From Candidatus Poribacteria bacterium (lineage in GTDB: Bacteria; Abyssobacteria; SURF-5), in the NCBI GenBank assembly GCA_016215705.1, contig JACRIR010000207.1, positions 1 to 64,000 of the forward strand: a DNA stretch of 64,000 bases, written 5' to 3'. This document shows positions 34,514-42,778 of the stretch, in pieces; within the stretch, counting starts at the first letter, position 1; the number at the start of each line of letters is the position of its first letter. The notes beneath the pieces are model-generated. The model was not told the origin of the DNA and ran no database searches. It worked only from the letters and a program-made list of their open reading frames with translations. The position numbers and the translations under genes were made by a program.

Positions 34514-35572
34514 ATGAAGAAAGCATTCGCGCTTGTGCTGACGAATCTTTTCATAGCCGTCGTTCCCTCGACACTTATGGCTTTTCACGATGGAGGCGTT
34601 GCATCCTGCAGCGGGTGCCACATAATTCACAATAGCCAGGACGGACAGATTGTGAACGTGGTCTCAGCAAGCGATAATCCTTACCTACTTCTTCGCGGCA
34701 CGCCAAGTGACACCTGCTTGATATGTCATGCCGACTACGGGCAGAAATCCAATGACGGGCAGACGCTCGGCCCCGGAGGCGACTTCTACTGGATGACGCG
34801 CGATGTTTCCTGGAATTCGCCCGACGAGCCCGGTACCGCTACCATATATGCCCGAGAACACGGCCACAACATCGACGCTCCCGGAAACGGAATAAGACCG
34901 GACCCCGTGCTGACCAGAGCGCCCGGCGGAGATTTCAATTCCCAGTACCTCGGATGCAACTCATGTCATGACCCGCACAGTAATACCAATTTCCGCCGGC
35001 TCTATGGAGTCGGCGCAACCGAAGCGAACTACCCGGGCGGCTACAGCTTCTCCCACCCTGCGCCGACTGCAATAGGCAGCCCGCATGAGACTCGGGTAAT
35101 GGCGCCCGGCGCAGAAAACATGGGCCAACATACCGCTTACATCAGCGGCATGAGCGATTGGTGCGCCAATTGCCATAAAGATATGCACTCCGGCCTGACG
35201 AACAGAATGGTCCACCCGGCCGATGTGACTCTCGGCGCCGAAATCTCCAATAACTACAATGCGTACGTGACAACAAGCAACAAAACCGGCGGCGGATACG
35301 CAATTGCTTATCTGCCGCTTGTTCCATTTGAGGACGCTGCCAACACCACGGTCAGCTCGAGCGGAACAAGGGCAACAAGCAAAATCATGTGCCTCACCTG
35401 CCACCGCGCTCATGCGTCTCCCTATCAAAAGGCATGTCGATGGGACATGGGACAGACCGACCTGGCGGCAAGTCAACCTGCGAACGAACCGTATCTGGCT
35501 CAGTACAAGGGCAACCCCCTGGACATGACCTCGCAGAAGGACCTGTGTAACAAGTGCCATGCGAAGGACTGA
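34514..35572 (+). CDS. Exported multiheme c-type cytochrome, six CXXCH
   Basis: 352 residues with an N-terminal signal peptide (MKKAFALVLTNLFIAVVPST, likely cut after LMA). Six heme c motifs are present in order: CSGCH, CLICH, CNSCH, CANCH, CLTCH and CNKCH. The pattern resembles doubled-CXXCH cytochromes of periplasmic or cell-surface electron transfer. I prefer ATG 34514, preceded by GGGGAG, over the in-frame ATG 34499, which would add MGRKA. No cytochrome maturation gene or partner oxidoreductase is adjacent. The partner is unknown. Confidence 0.9.
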   Translation: MKKAFALVLTNLFIAVVPSTLMAFHDGGVASCSGCHIIHNSQDGQIVNVVSASDNPYLLLRGTPSDTCLICHADYGQKSNDGQTLGPGGDFYWMTRDVSWNSPDEPGTATIYAREHGHNIDAPGNGIRPDPVLTRAPGGDFNSQYLGCNSCHDPHSNTNFRRLYGVGATEANYPGGYSFSHPAPTAIGSPHETRVMAPGAENMGQHTAYISGMSDWCANCHKDMHSGLTNRMVHPADVTLGAEISNNYNAYVTTSNKTGGGYAIAYLPLVPFEDAANTTVSSSGTRATSKIMCLTCHRAHASPYQKACRWDMGQTDLAASQPANEPYLAQYKGNPLDMTSQKDLCNKCHAKD

Positions 35573-35789
35573 CTCCTATCGGCTAAGAATCTATGCCGTG
35601 TTAAGATATCCGTGTGGCTCACCGTTGATCGCTTGAGTTTCCGTGTCGATTGCTTGAGTTTCCGTCGTGCTCCCCTGCGACATCCTGCATGAAAATTACG
35701 AGGGCGTGATTCATCGTGTCCGGCTCATCCTGTTTCGCTGTGGCTATGCCGCGCTATGGTCCCGGTACTTCAAAAAGAGTAAAAAAAGC

Positions 35790-35844
35790 TTGACGGCATG
35801 TCGGAGCTATGTTATAGTTTTGTGGGAAAATATAATATTGCTAT
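35790..35844 (+). promoter_or_regulatory. Promoter and shared operator A, upstream of the TetR gene
   Basis: TTGACG (35790-35795), 17-base spacer, TATAGT (35813-35818). The operator-like 13-mer ATAAT-ATT-GCTAT is at 35832-35844, 13 bases after the -10 box. It is one of five similar promoter-operator sites in the window (see also 36871, 38247, 48731 and 57574) and would allow autoregulation. Confidence 0.65.
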
Positions 35845-35862
35845 GACAACACGGAGAGGACA

Positions 35863-36537
35863 ATGGGTGCACGAAAAAGAAGAGAAGAGGAGAGACGGGC
35901 TCGATGGGAACAGATAGTCGAAGCAGCCCGAAAGGTGTTCTGTCAAAAGGGTTATCATCATGCAACTATCAGTGATATCGAGAAGGCCAGCCGGCTGACG
36001 AGTGGCGCAATCTTCTATTACTTCAAGGGGAAGGACGAGATTTACATTGCCGCTCTCATCAAGGGCTTGCAGGACCTTCGGGACGAATTCCGGCGCGCCG
36101 TAGGCGAGCCCGGTTTAAATCCCGAGCAACAGCTTATTAATGTCGTCAACAGCTTCTTCGAGAACTATCGAAAAGAGCCCGAGTTTTTCAAGATGGCTCA
36201 GTATTACTACTTCGCTTGGGAGAACGACAAGGGACTGCGACCGGAACTCATGGAGCAGGTCAATAAAGTCACACTTGAATCTGTCTATCTAATGTTCGAT
36301 ATCCTGAAAAAGGGGAATGAAGAAGGTTATTTCTCCGTGGACCCCGTCATCGGAGTGACCAGCGTGTGGATCTTGATTGCAAACTCGGTGCATCTCACCA
36401 AAGAAAACCCCCGCGCCGCTTTTATGGGCGTAACATGGGATTATATGAAAGCCGGCATTACGGACAGCATACTCGCTATCGTGCGGGGTGGCCTGGCAAG
36501 CAAAGAGAACAGTATCATCGCCCGACAGAAGGCTTGA
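35863..36537 (+). CDS. TetR-family transcriptional regulator
   Basis: 224 residues. The N-terminal helix-turn-helix (ATISDIEKASRLTSGAIFYYFKGKDEIY region, residues about 32-60) is canonical TetR/AcrR. The C-terminal two thirds form the usual helical ligand and dimer domain, with no recognised ligand signature. GGAGAGG precedes the ATG. Its promoter has the 13-bp dyad shared with four other promoters in the window, so it is the best local candidate for their common regulator, inferred from position and site symmetry. Many TetR proteins near flavoenzyme and Etf genes respond to acyl-CoA thioesters. Confidence 0.92.
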   Translation: MGARKRREEERRARWEQIVEAARKVFCQKGYHHATISDIEKASRLTSGAIFYYFKGKDEIYIAALIKGLQDLRDEFRRAVGEPGLNPEQQLINVVNSFFENYRKEPEFFKMAQYYYFAWENDKGLRPELMEQVNKVTLESVYLMFDILKKGNEEGYFSVDPVIGVTSVWILIANSVHLTKENPRAAFMGVTWDYMKAGITDSILAIVRGGLASKENSIIARQKA

Positions 36538-36592
36538 GGCAAGCCAGGGCAAATTCCCGATATTCGACGATGCACGGCCTGTTGCCCAAAAG

Positions 36593-36688
36593 ATAATAGC
36601 TATTTGTCATTCTGAGCGAAGCGAAGAATCTCTGTTCACAAGCACAAATTCGCAGGAAAACCAGAGATTCCTTCTCGCTTCGCTCGGA
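36593..36688. repeat. CATTCTGAGCGAAG inverted-repeat element, copy 2
   Basis: Same order as the copy at 10-127: ATAATAGCTATTTGTCATTC at the left end, a central CAAATTCGCAGGAAAAC, and GAGATTCCTTCTCGCTTCGC as right arm. Confidence 0.75.
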
Positions 36689-36870
36689 AGACCGGGCGCA
36701 GGGTCGACCGTGTTTTGGGTAGACCCCCGGCGAGCGCTCACCTTCGTGTGTTTTAGGGCCGGCCTTCTGGAAGAAGGTGCGAGCACACTGCGTTTCCAGC
36801 GCCTATCCGATTTCGTGGTTGCATCGGTCGTTGACTCGCAATAATCCACGCAGCGAAGTCGAACCGTACC

Positions 36871-36928
36871 TTGACACGGTTACGATGTCATGTTATAATA
36901 ATATCATTATAAAACATAGTGATACTCT
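36871..36928 (+). promoter_or_regulatory. Promoter and shared operator B
   Basis: Consensus TTGACA (36871-36876), 17 bases, TATAAT (36894-36899). The 13-mer ATAGT-GAT-ACTCT at 36916-36928 lies 16 bases after the -10 box. It drives the iron-sulfur winged-helix gene at 37061. Confidence 0.7.
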
Positions 36929-36984
36929 AATGCTGAACGGCAGGTTACATGGTGCTCGGGGTTGATAGTAATAAAGAAACAGGT

Positions 36985-37026
36985 CTTAGTTCGGGACACG
37001 ATGCCGCATCGTGTCCCCGAATTAAG
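36985..37026. repeat. GGGGACAC palindrome in a 5' leader
   Basis: CTTAGTTCGGGACACGATGC and GCATCGTGTCCCCGAATTAAG. The flank GGGAACAATAGTCAGTTTCC runs straight into TTAGGAGG, the ribosome site of the gene at 37061. Confidence 0.9.
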
Positions 37027-37060
37027 GGGAACAATAGTCAGTTTCCTTAGGAGGCTCGTC

Positions 37061-38113
37061 ATGAGTGAGAACGTTTACGCCAGGCTTCGTGAATACCTCG
37101 ACAAGATGCCGAACGGATATCCCGCAACCGACAGCGGAGTGGAAATTCGCATACTTAAGAAACTGTTTTCGCCGGAGGACGCCGAGTTCGTGATGAAACT
37201 GACCCAACACCCGGAGTCGGCTCGCGAAATTGCCAAACGGCTTGGGATAAACGAATCCAAGACGACAGAGAAGCTGGAGAACTTGACGAGACGAGGTCTC
37301 ATCTTCAGGCTGCGAAAGGGAAAGAGTGTTCGATACAACACCGTTCAATTCCTCAGCGGCATCTTCGATTTCCAACTGCCCCATATGGACCGCGAATACG
37401 CTGAAATGATAGAAGAGTACATGCCTTCTGTCGCCAGGTCCTTGATGCCTCTCAAGACCAAGCAGGCCCGCGTTGTTCCCGTCGGCTCTGCCATCGATGC
37501 CGCCCCCGAAGTCGCAACATACAATCGCGTGCGTGAACTCGTCAAGAATCACGACCTCATCGCGGTGGCGCATTGCCGCTGCCGCAGGGAACAAGGGCTC
37601 TTGGGTCACAACTGTGATCGCCCGAGCGAGACATGCTTCTTCTTCGGAGTATGGGCGCAATACTATATCGATACCGGCATGGGCCGAGAGCTATCCAAGG
37701 ACGAAGCCATGAAACTGTTCGCCATGGCAGAGGAATCGAAGCTCGTGCTCTGTGCCAGCAATACGCAGGAACTAATGTTTATCTGTTCGTGCTGTCCATG
37801 CTGCTGCGTCGCATTCAAATTGCTCAAGCTTACGGAGAATCCGGGCGACCTTGTCCTCTCATATTACAGGGCTGCCATAAATCCTGACGTGTGCACCGCT
37901 TGCGGCGCGTGCCTCGAACGTTGTCAGATCAACGCGATTGCCGAAAAGGACGGAGTCATGGAAGTGCTGCCTGCGCGATGCATAGGTTGCGGGCTGTGCG
38001 TCTCGGCGTGTCCGACCGACGCAATCAAGCTCGAAGAAAAACGTAGACCTGCTCCCCCTGCGACGATGGGGGAATGGCACAAGAGGCTTTCGGATGAACG
38101 CGGAGTGAGTTGA
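37061..38113 (+). CDS. Winged-helix protein with polyferredoxin C-terminus
   Basis: 350 residues, soluble. Residues about 20-100 form an ArsR/MarR-like winged helix (AREIAKRLGINESKTTEKLE). The middle has an unusual cysteine set, HCRCRRE, NCDRPSETC and ICSCCPCCC. The C-terminus has two standard [4Fe-4S] motifs, CTACGACLERC and CIGCGLCVSAC. The build suggests either a redox-sensing regulator or an electron carrier with a protein-binding winged helix; the precise function is not known to me. The start at ATG 37061 follows TAGGAGG. It has its own promoter with operator B. Confidence 0.8.
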   Translation: MSENVYARLREYLDKMPNGYPATDSGVEIRILKKLFSPEDAEFVMKLTQHPESAREIAKRLGINESKTTEKLENLTRRGLIFRLRKGKSVRYNTVQFLSGIFDFQLPHMDREYAEMIEEYMPSVARSLMPLKTKQARVVPVGSAIDAAPEVATYNRVRELVKNHDLIAVAHCRCRREQGLLGHNCDRPSETCFFFGVWAQYYIDTGMGRELSKDEAMKLFAMAEESKLVLCASNTQELMFICSCCPCCCVAFKLLKLTENPGDLVLSYYRAAINPDVCTACGACLERCQINAIAEKDGVMEVLPARCIGCGLCVSACPTDAIKLEEKRRPAPPATMGEWHKRLSDERGVS

Positions 38114-38246
38114 ATGGTCCATCCGTCCACAGGGAAAGCGGCAATCATGAGTGTTCGCAGAGGGGTGTGCCTTTCTTTCATAAGTAATCTGCCAGAGACG
38201 AGTTAGCCGTTCCGCAGGAAAAAATAAAATATCCACAGAATAGCCC

Positions 38247-38305
38247 TTGACAGAGTGAAGGACTTCATGATATAATAACGATATAATAAAATATAGTATC
38301 ACTAT
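38247..38305 (+). promoter_or_regulatory. Promoter and shared operator C
   Basis: TTGACA (38247-38252), 18 bases, TATAAT (38271-38276). The operator ATAGT-ATC-ACTAT (38293-38305) is a perfect dyad and lies 16 bases after the -10 box. The surrounding GATATAATAAAATATA is shared with site D. Confidence 0.7.
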
Positions 38306-38471
38306 GAAACCAAATCTTGACAGCTATTTGAAAGACACGCGGCGGATGTCTGATGAAGGTATCGCGGAAAGCATGGTAAAGACCATGCCGAAGCGAGAGT
38401 TCAAGAATGCCATAGAGAATATGGGCAAATACCGAATTCCGCTGCAGAAAGTAGTAGACCCGAAACCTTAG
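38304..38471 (+). CDS. Small protein or remnant, 55 residues
   Basis: Open frame from ATG 38304 with no ribosome site; the ATG overlaps operator C, so translation is uncertain. The part KNAIENMGKYRI resembles KNAMLNIGRYRI in the TIGR04076-like protein at 55866-56279, and both are preceded by a helical segment with MS/TD/EE. It may be a truncated relative of that protein or a small regulated peptide. It is included because a clear promoter stands directly before it. Confidence 0.4.
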   Translation: MKPNLDSYLKDTRRMSDEGIAESMVKTMPKREFKNAIENMGKYRIPLQKVVDPKP

Positions 38472-38725
38472 TTCTGGCTGTCCATTCAACAGGACTCCCA
38501 GCAAGTGCAAGGCGCAGGGGGAAAAGGCGTGAAGGCTTTCAGCACGACGGCTTCATTCATGTTCGCAGGTTAGTTTGCTGAGCCTTTCGACCGACCGATT
38601 CCCCCTGCGCTTTGCCTATTGGCGCCTTCGCCCTCGTCAAACTCAAAGATGTTGAGATGTTTCATTTGTGTCCAGTTCATTCCGCGGCGGCCTGCCCGAT
38701 TATAGCCGTTAGATAGGGAGCATGG

Positions 38726-39457
38726 ATGCGATACGCAATCATATGTGATGTTCATTCCAACCTTGAGGCTTTGGAGACAGTGCTCGCAGAAATAAAAAGG
38801 CAGAGAGCTGACAAAATCGTGCATCTCGGGGATATTGTGGGCTACAACGCGAACCCCAACGAGTGCATCGAGATTTTCATGGAAGAGAACATCACTTCAA
38901 TAATGGGGAACCATGATGCGGCCGCTTGCGGCCTGGATGATCCCTTATGGTTCAATCCTGTCGCGAAGGGGGCGGCGATCTGGACACGCGCCAACCTAGA
39001 CGCGAAGAAGAGAGATTACCTGCGAGGTCTTCCGGAGAAACTGGCGCTTGACAATACTCTCCTGCTTTCCCATGGGTCCCCTGAAAACCGTGACGACTAT
39101 GTCATCGATTGGATAGATGCGATGCGTCAGTTCGCCGTCATGGAGAAGATGTTAGTGAACATTTGCTTCCTCGGACACAGCCATCTTCCTGCGTTGTTCG
39201 CGCACCGCGGCCTGAACCATAACCTCGACAGATACGGCAAACACACCCTTGACGCCAATAATCGATATCTGGTGAATTTCGGAGGCCTGGGGCAGCCTCG
39301 CGACGGTGATCCGCGCACCTGCTTCGGCGTCTTCGATTCCGAACAGATGACGGTCGAATTTTTCAGGCTCAAATACGACGTCCTCAAATGTGCAAAGAAG
39401 GTCAAGAAGGCGGGTCTTGACGGGTCTCTGGCCGACAGACTGATCGAGGGTGTTTGA
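38726..39457 (+). CDS. Metallophosphoesterase (YfcE/Ap4A-hydrolase type)
   Basis: 243 residues of the calcineurin-like phosphoesterase fold. Dimetal motifs are all seen: DVHSN (DxH), HLGDIVGYN (GDxxG), MGNHDAA (GNHD), LSHGSP and FLGHSHLP (GHxH). Members hydrolyse phosphodiesters or dinucleoside polyphosphates; the substrate is not predictable. ATG 38726 is preceded by AGGGA; the ATG four bases earlier is out of frame. It lies between regulated genes without obvious functional link. Confidence 0.9.
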   Translation: MRYAIICDVHSNLEALETVLAEIKRQRADKIVHLGDIVGYNANPNECIEIFMEENITSIMGNHDAAACGLDDPLWFNPVAKGAAIWTRANLDAKKRDYLRGLPEKLALDNTLLLSHGSPENRDDYVIDWIDAMRQFAVMEKMLVNICFLGHSHLPALFAHRGLNHNLDRYGKHTLDANNRYLVNFGGLGQPRDGDPRTCFGVFDSEQMTVEFFRLKYDVLKCAKKVKKAGLDGSLADRLIEGV

Positions 39458-39499
39458 TCGCGCCTCACTTCCGTTCTCTTTGTGTTGGAGGATAGTAGA

Positions 39500-39862
39500 G
39501 TGACCAAGGCATCTATGGAATGCTCAGCGGGCATTTCAAATCCGTCTATCGAGGACTGGAAGAAACGGGGGAAGCCCGTTCTGGGCTATATCTGCGCCTA
39601 CATTCCCCGCGAGCTCATTCACGCGGGCGGAATTCTGCCTTACAGGATCGGGGCAAGAGGCTGCGCCACAACGACTCAGGCCGATGCGTGGATGGCTTCG
39701 CTCACTTGTTCCTTCAGCCGGTCTTGCCTTGAACTTGCCCTCAGAGGGGAATATTCGTTCCTTGACGGTCTCATCTCCATGAACACCTGCGAGTGTATGC
39801 GCAGGATGTGCGACAACACTCAGGGAAATAATGCGCCTCAATATCATGAGGACATCAACTGA
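39500..39862 (+). CDS. Short HgdB/BcrC-like protein (2-hydroxyacyl-CoA dehydratase family, N-terminal part)
   Basis: 120 residues matching only the N-terminal region of the 2-hydroxyacyl-CoA dehydratase D-component family, normally about 370-430 residues. Seen are KPVLGYICAYIPRELIHAGG with a cluster-ligand Cys, and the NTCECMRRMCD segment. The C-terminal domain is absent and the stop is followed within 30 bases by the next gene, so the enzyme is probably non-functional or a stand-alone domain. GTG 39500 is chosen because GGAGGA is seven bases upstream. No activator ATPase (HgdC type) is nearby. Confidence 0.7.
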   Translation: MTKASMECSAGISNPSIEDWKKRGKPVLGYICAYIPRELIHAGGILPYRIGARGCATTTQADAWMASLTCSFSRSCLELALRGEYSFLDGLISMNTCECMRRMCDNTQGNNAPQYHEDIN

Positions 39863-39890
39863 ACAAATAACATAGGTGACAGGGGGGATC

Positions 39891-41873
39891 ATGCCGGAAC
39901 TCGCACATCTCTTCTCACCGATTACCATCGGTAAGGTAACGATCCGCAACCGCATCTTCGCGTCCGCTCATATCCTGAATTATGCAGAGAACGGGCTTCC
40001 GTCTGAGCGGCACGCCCGGTACTACGAGGCCCGCGCGAAGGGAGGAATCGGCCTCATCATACAAGAGGGCACGGTCGTCTCGCCTCGCTCCGAATTCCAT
40101 TCTGTGATCTCACACGGCTTCAAGGACGAAATCATACCCGGCCTCCGAAGAATCAGTGAGGCCGTCCATTCGCATGGCGCAAAGCTTCTCCTGCAGTTGG
40201 CCCACGGCGGCGCGGTCGCGTCCTCATATTTCGTCGGGGGAAACATGGAGGGGTGCTCGCCGGTGCCTACTCCCGCCATTGGTGAAATACCACGTGTCAT
40301 GGATGATGAGGCTATCAGTAAGTCGGTGCAAGATCATGTTGATACCGCTCTGAGGGCAAAGGAGGCAAGCTACGACGGCGTCGAACTCCATTTCGGACAC
40401 GGCTATCTGCAGCAGCAGTTCCTTTCCCCTTATTACAATATTCGCACAGACGCCTTCGGCGGCAGTCTCGAAAACCGCATGCGCTTCGGAATGCGCATCA
40501 TCGATGCGGTCAGGAAGGCAGTTGGCGATGATTTTATCGTCGGGGTGCGCACATCGGCCGAGGAACTCATCCCCGAGGGATATACCATGGAGTTAGCAAA
40601 GCAGTTTATCCCCCTCTGGGTTAAGACTGGAAAGATAGACTTCTTCAATGTTTCAGTCGCGAATTCGACCACGATGGCTTTTGCGATACCTCCGATGATG
40701 ATCCCTCCGCGGCCCTTTGTATTCTGCGCCGCCGAGATCAAACAGCTTGTCGACGTTCCGGTCTTTACGGCGATACGTATCAATGACCCCGTTATCGCCA
40801 ACGACATCATCAAGAACAACGAAGCGGACATGGTCGCCATGACAAGAGCGACCATCTGCGATCCGGAATTGCCCAACAAGGCGAAGGAAGGGCGCCTCGA
40901 CGATATACGGCTTTGTATCGCCTGCAATGAGGGTTGCTGGGAACGGTGGGCGCGCAACGCGCCGATCACCTGCATGCAGAATCCCGAAACAGGCCATGAG
41001 GGAGTGTTTAAGATTGTGCCCGCCCCGAAGAAAAAGAAGGTTTTGGTCATCGGCGGCGGGTGCGCCGGAATGGAGGCCGCCATCGTTGCCAAGCAAAGAG
41101 GTCATGATGTGGTTCTTTACGAGAAATCCGTAGAACTCGGAGGCGCGATTCTGATCGCCGCAAAAGCCCCAAGCCGGCAGGAACTCGGCCAGGCTGTCCG
41201 CTTCTTGAAGCATGAGGTGGAGAGGCTCGGAGTCGAGGTGCGCCTGAATCAAGAGGCGACTTCCTCCGCAGTGCTCAAGGAAAGGCCGGATGCGGTAATC
41301 GTCGCAACCGGCGCCACAACGATCACGGACCCGAGACCGGATGTCGTCGGCCCCGGCTCCGCCATTGATATCCAGCCGGGAGCACATGCAGTCACGGCGG
41401 AGGATGTGCTCGAGGGAAAGGCGCAGACAGGACAGCGTGTGGTTATTGCAGACCAGCAGAACTATATGAAAGGACTCGTCACAGCAGAGTTCCTTGCCGA
41501 TAAGGGCAAAGAAGTTACGATTATCATGCCGTTGCCGCTCCGATATCTGGCAGCCAATCCATATGACATGGACGCCTCCACCCATGCGATCCAGATTCTG
41601 AACCTCAAGACAAGAAACGTGAAGCGGATCAGCGATTGCAAGGTGAAGAAAGTCAGTCCCGGCAAGGTGGTTATCGAGGACGTATTCACCCAAACGCGAC
41701 AGGAGCTCGATGCGGACACTCTCGTGCTTTCGTACTGGCGTAAGTCCGAGATCAAACTTTACGAAGAGCTCCGCGATAAAGTCAAGGAACTCTATCTGAC
41801 CGGCGACGCCCTGTCCCCGCGCCGTCTCATCGAAGCAATCCACGAAAGCTACAAGATCGCAATGAACGTTTAG
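39891..41873 (+). CDS. Enoate-reductase-like flavin oxidoreductase (old yellow enzyme/2,4-dienoyl-CoA reductase family), copy 1
   Basis: 660 residues with the three-part build of 2,4-dienoyl-CoA reductase, BaiCD and 2-enoate reductase. The FMN TIM barrel (residues 1 to about 370) has HGAKLLLQLAHGG and LHFGHGYLQQQFLSPYYN. A [4Fe-4S] site is seen as CIACNEGCW followed by TCMQNPE. An FAD/NAD domain starts at VLVIGGGCAGMEAA. It reduces an activated C=C bond of an enoate or dienoyl-CoA, or works in reverse. ATG 39891 follows AGGGGGG. A racemase-family gene and a second copy follow, then Etf genes. Confidence 0.88.
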   Translation: MPELAHLFSPITIGKVTIRNRIFASAHILNYAENGLPSERHARYYEARAKGGIGLIIQEGTVVSPRSEFHSVISHGFKDEIIPGLRRISEAVHSHGAKLLLQLAHGGAVASSYFVGGNMEGCSPVPTPAIGEIPRVMDDEAISKSVQDHVDTALRAKEASYDGVELHFGHGYLQQQFLSPYYNIRTDAFGGSLENRMRFGMRIIDAVRKAVGDDFIVGVRTSAEELIPEGYTMELAKQFIPLWVKTGKIDFFNVSVANSTTMAFAIPPMMIPPRPFVFCAAEIKQLVDVPVFTAIRINDPVIANDIIKNNEADMVAMTRATICDPELPNKAKEGRLDDIRLCIACNEGCWERWARNAPITCMQNPETGHEGVFKIVPAPKKKKVLVIGGGCAGMEAAIVAKQRGHDVVLYEKSVELGGAILIAAKAPSRQELGQAVRFLKHEVERLGVEVRLNQEATSSAVLKERPDAVIVATGATTITDPRPDVVGPGSAIDIQPGAHAVTAEDVLEGKAQTGQRVVIADQQNYMKGLVTAEFLADKGKEVTIIMPLPLRYLAANPYDMDASTHAIQILNLKTRNVKRISDCKVKKVSPGKVVIEDVFTQTRQELDADTLVLSYWRKSEIKLYEELRDKVKELYLTGDALSPRRLIEAIHESYKIAMNV

Positions 41874-41894
41874 GCCAGACGAAAGGAGGATTTT

Positions 41895-42740
41895 ATGGGA
41901 ATGAAAATCTGGTGGCAGAACATCTTCCCGCCGCAGGAACAGATGGAAAAGGAAATAGACCTGAAAACCCCAGTCAGCGTGGAGCATGCCAGGCAAAAGC
42001 TTCTCGAAAACTTGAAGAGGGTTAGCAGGCCGGACACGCAAGTGGACGTCTATGACCTTAAGCATTCCGCGTACATGATAGAGACTCCATATCTGGAGAT
42101 GCTCAATAACGTGTGGTTGATCGAAGGGGTTATCGAAGCCGAAAAACAGGGATACGACGCCGCAATAATCGGATGCGCGAATGACCCGGCCCTTCAGCAG
42201 GCCCGGCAGGCGGTTAATATCCCGGTGGTGGCGCCGACAGAGGCGGCGACGCTTCTCGCCTGCACACTGGGCAGCCGGTTCGGCATGATCACCGTGATGG
42301 ATGAGCTCATCGCATTCTGTGATCGCAATATTCGTAACTACGGACTGGAAGCCCGTCTCGCGCGGCCGGTCCGGGTTTTTCAGATGGGCGAGAACTGGGT
42401 GAGTTTCTTGTTCGAGATGATGATCAATCCGCAAATCATCCAGCCTCAGTTTGATGAGTTGTGCCGCGCCTGCGTAGCAGATGGGGCGGAGGTTATATTG
42501 CCCGAGTGCTGTGCGCTCAGCCCCGCCGTAACAATGCTGGGTTATCACGAGGTGCCCGGCACAGGCGTGCCTATTCTGGACGTTACCCACGCGGCGGTGA
42601 AAATGGCCGAGACGCTCGTAGACCTCAAGCGTTCGATAGGACTCGGAAAGGCCATGCGAGGTATTTATAAATCCGTGGCGCCGGAAGTGCGAGACGCAAT
42701 GCGGTCCCTCGCCGTGCCTGCTGCCGCAGCCGTCTTTTGA
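41895..42740 (+). CDS. Aspartate/glutamate/hydantoin racemase-family enzyme
   Basis: 281 residues of the Asp/Glu racemase superfamily, which includes hydantoin racemase, maleate isomerase and arylmalonate decarboxylase. The two catalytic-type cysteines are visible, in IIGCANDPA and LPECCALSP, as expected for a two-base mechanism. The gene lies between two enoate-reductase-like genes, so the substrate could be a chiral or unsaturated carboxylic acid, for example a maleate-type acid; that is inference. AAGGAGG precedes the ATG. Confidence 0.8.
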   Translation: MGMKIWWQNIFPPQEQMEKEIDLKTPVSVEHARQKLLENLKRVSRPDTQVDVYDLKHSAYMIETPYLEMLNNVWLIEGVIEAEKQGYDAAIIGCANDPALQQARQAVNIPVVAPTEAATLLACTLGSRFGMITVMDELIAFCDRNIRNYGLEARLARPVRVFQMGENWVSFLFEMMINPQIIQPQFDELCRACVADGAEVILPECCALSPAVTMLGYHEVPGTGVPILDVTHAAVKMAETLVDLKRSIGLGKAMRGIYKSVAPEVRDAMRSLAVPAAAAVF

Positions 42741-42778
42741 ATTACTGGAACCTGTCTGAAATTAGTAGGGAGACGGTT

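Larger units (their letters stand above)
36538..37060. other. Repeat-rich gap with a regulated promoter
   Basis: Contains the second CATTCTGAGCGAAG element (36593-36688), promoter-operator B (36871-36928) and a GGGGACAC palindrome (36985-37026) located inside the predicted 5' leader of the next gene. No gene was seen. Confidence 0.7.

Noticed and set aside
36488..36844. An open frame across the second CATTCTGAGCGAAG element
   Set aside because: It is made of repeat sequence and overlaps the TetR gene end; no family or ribosome site is seen.
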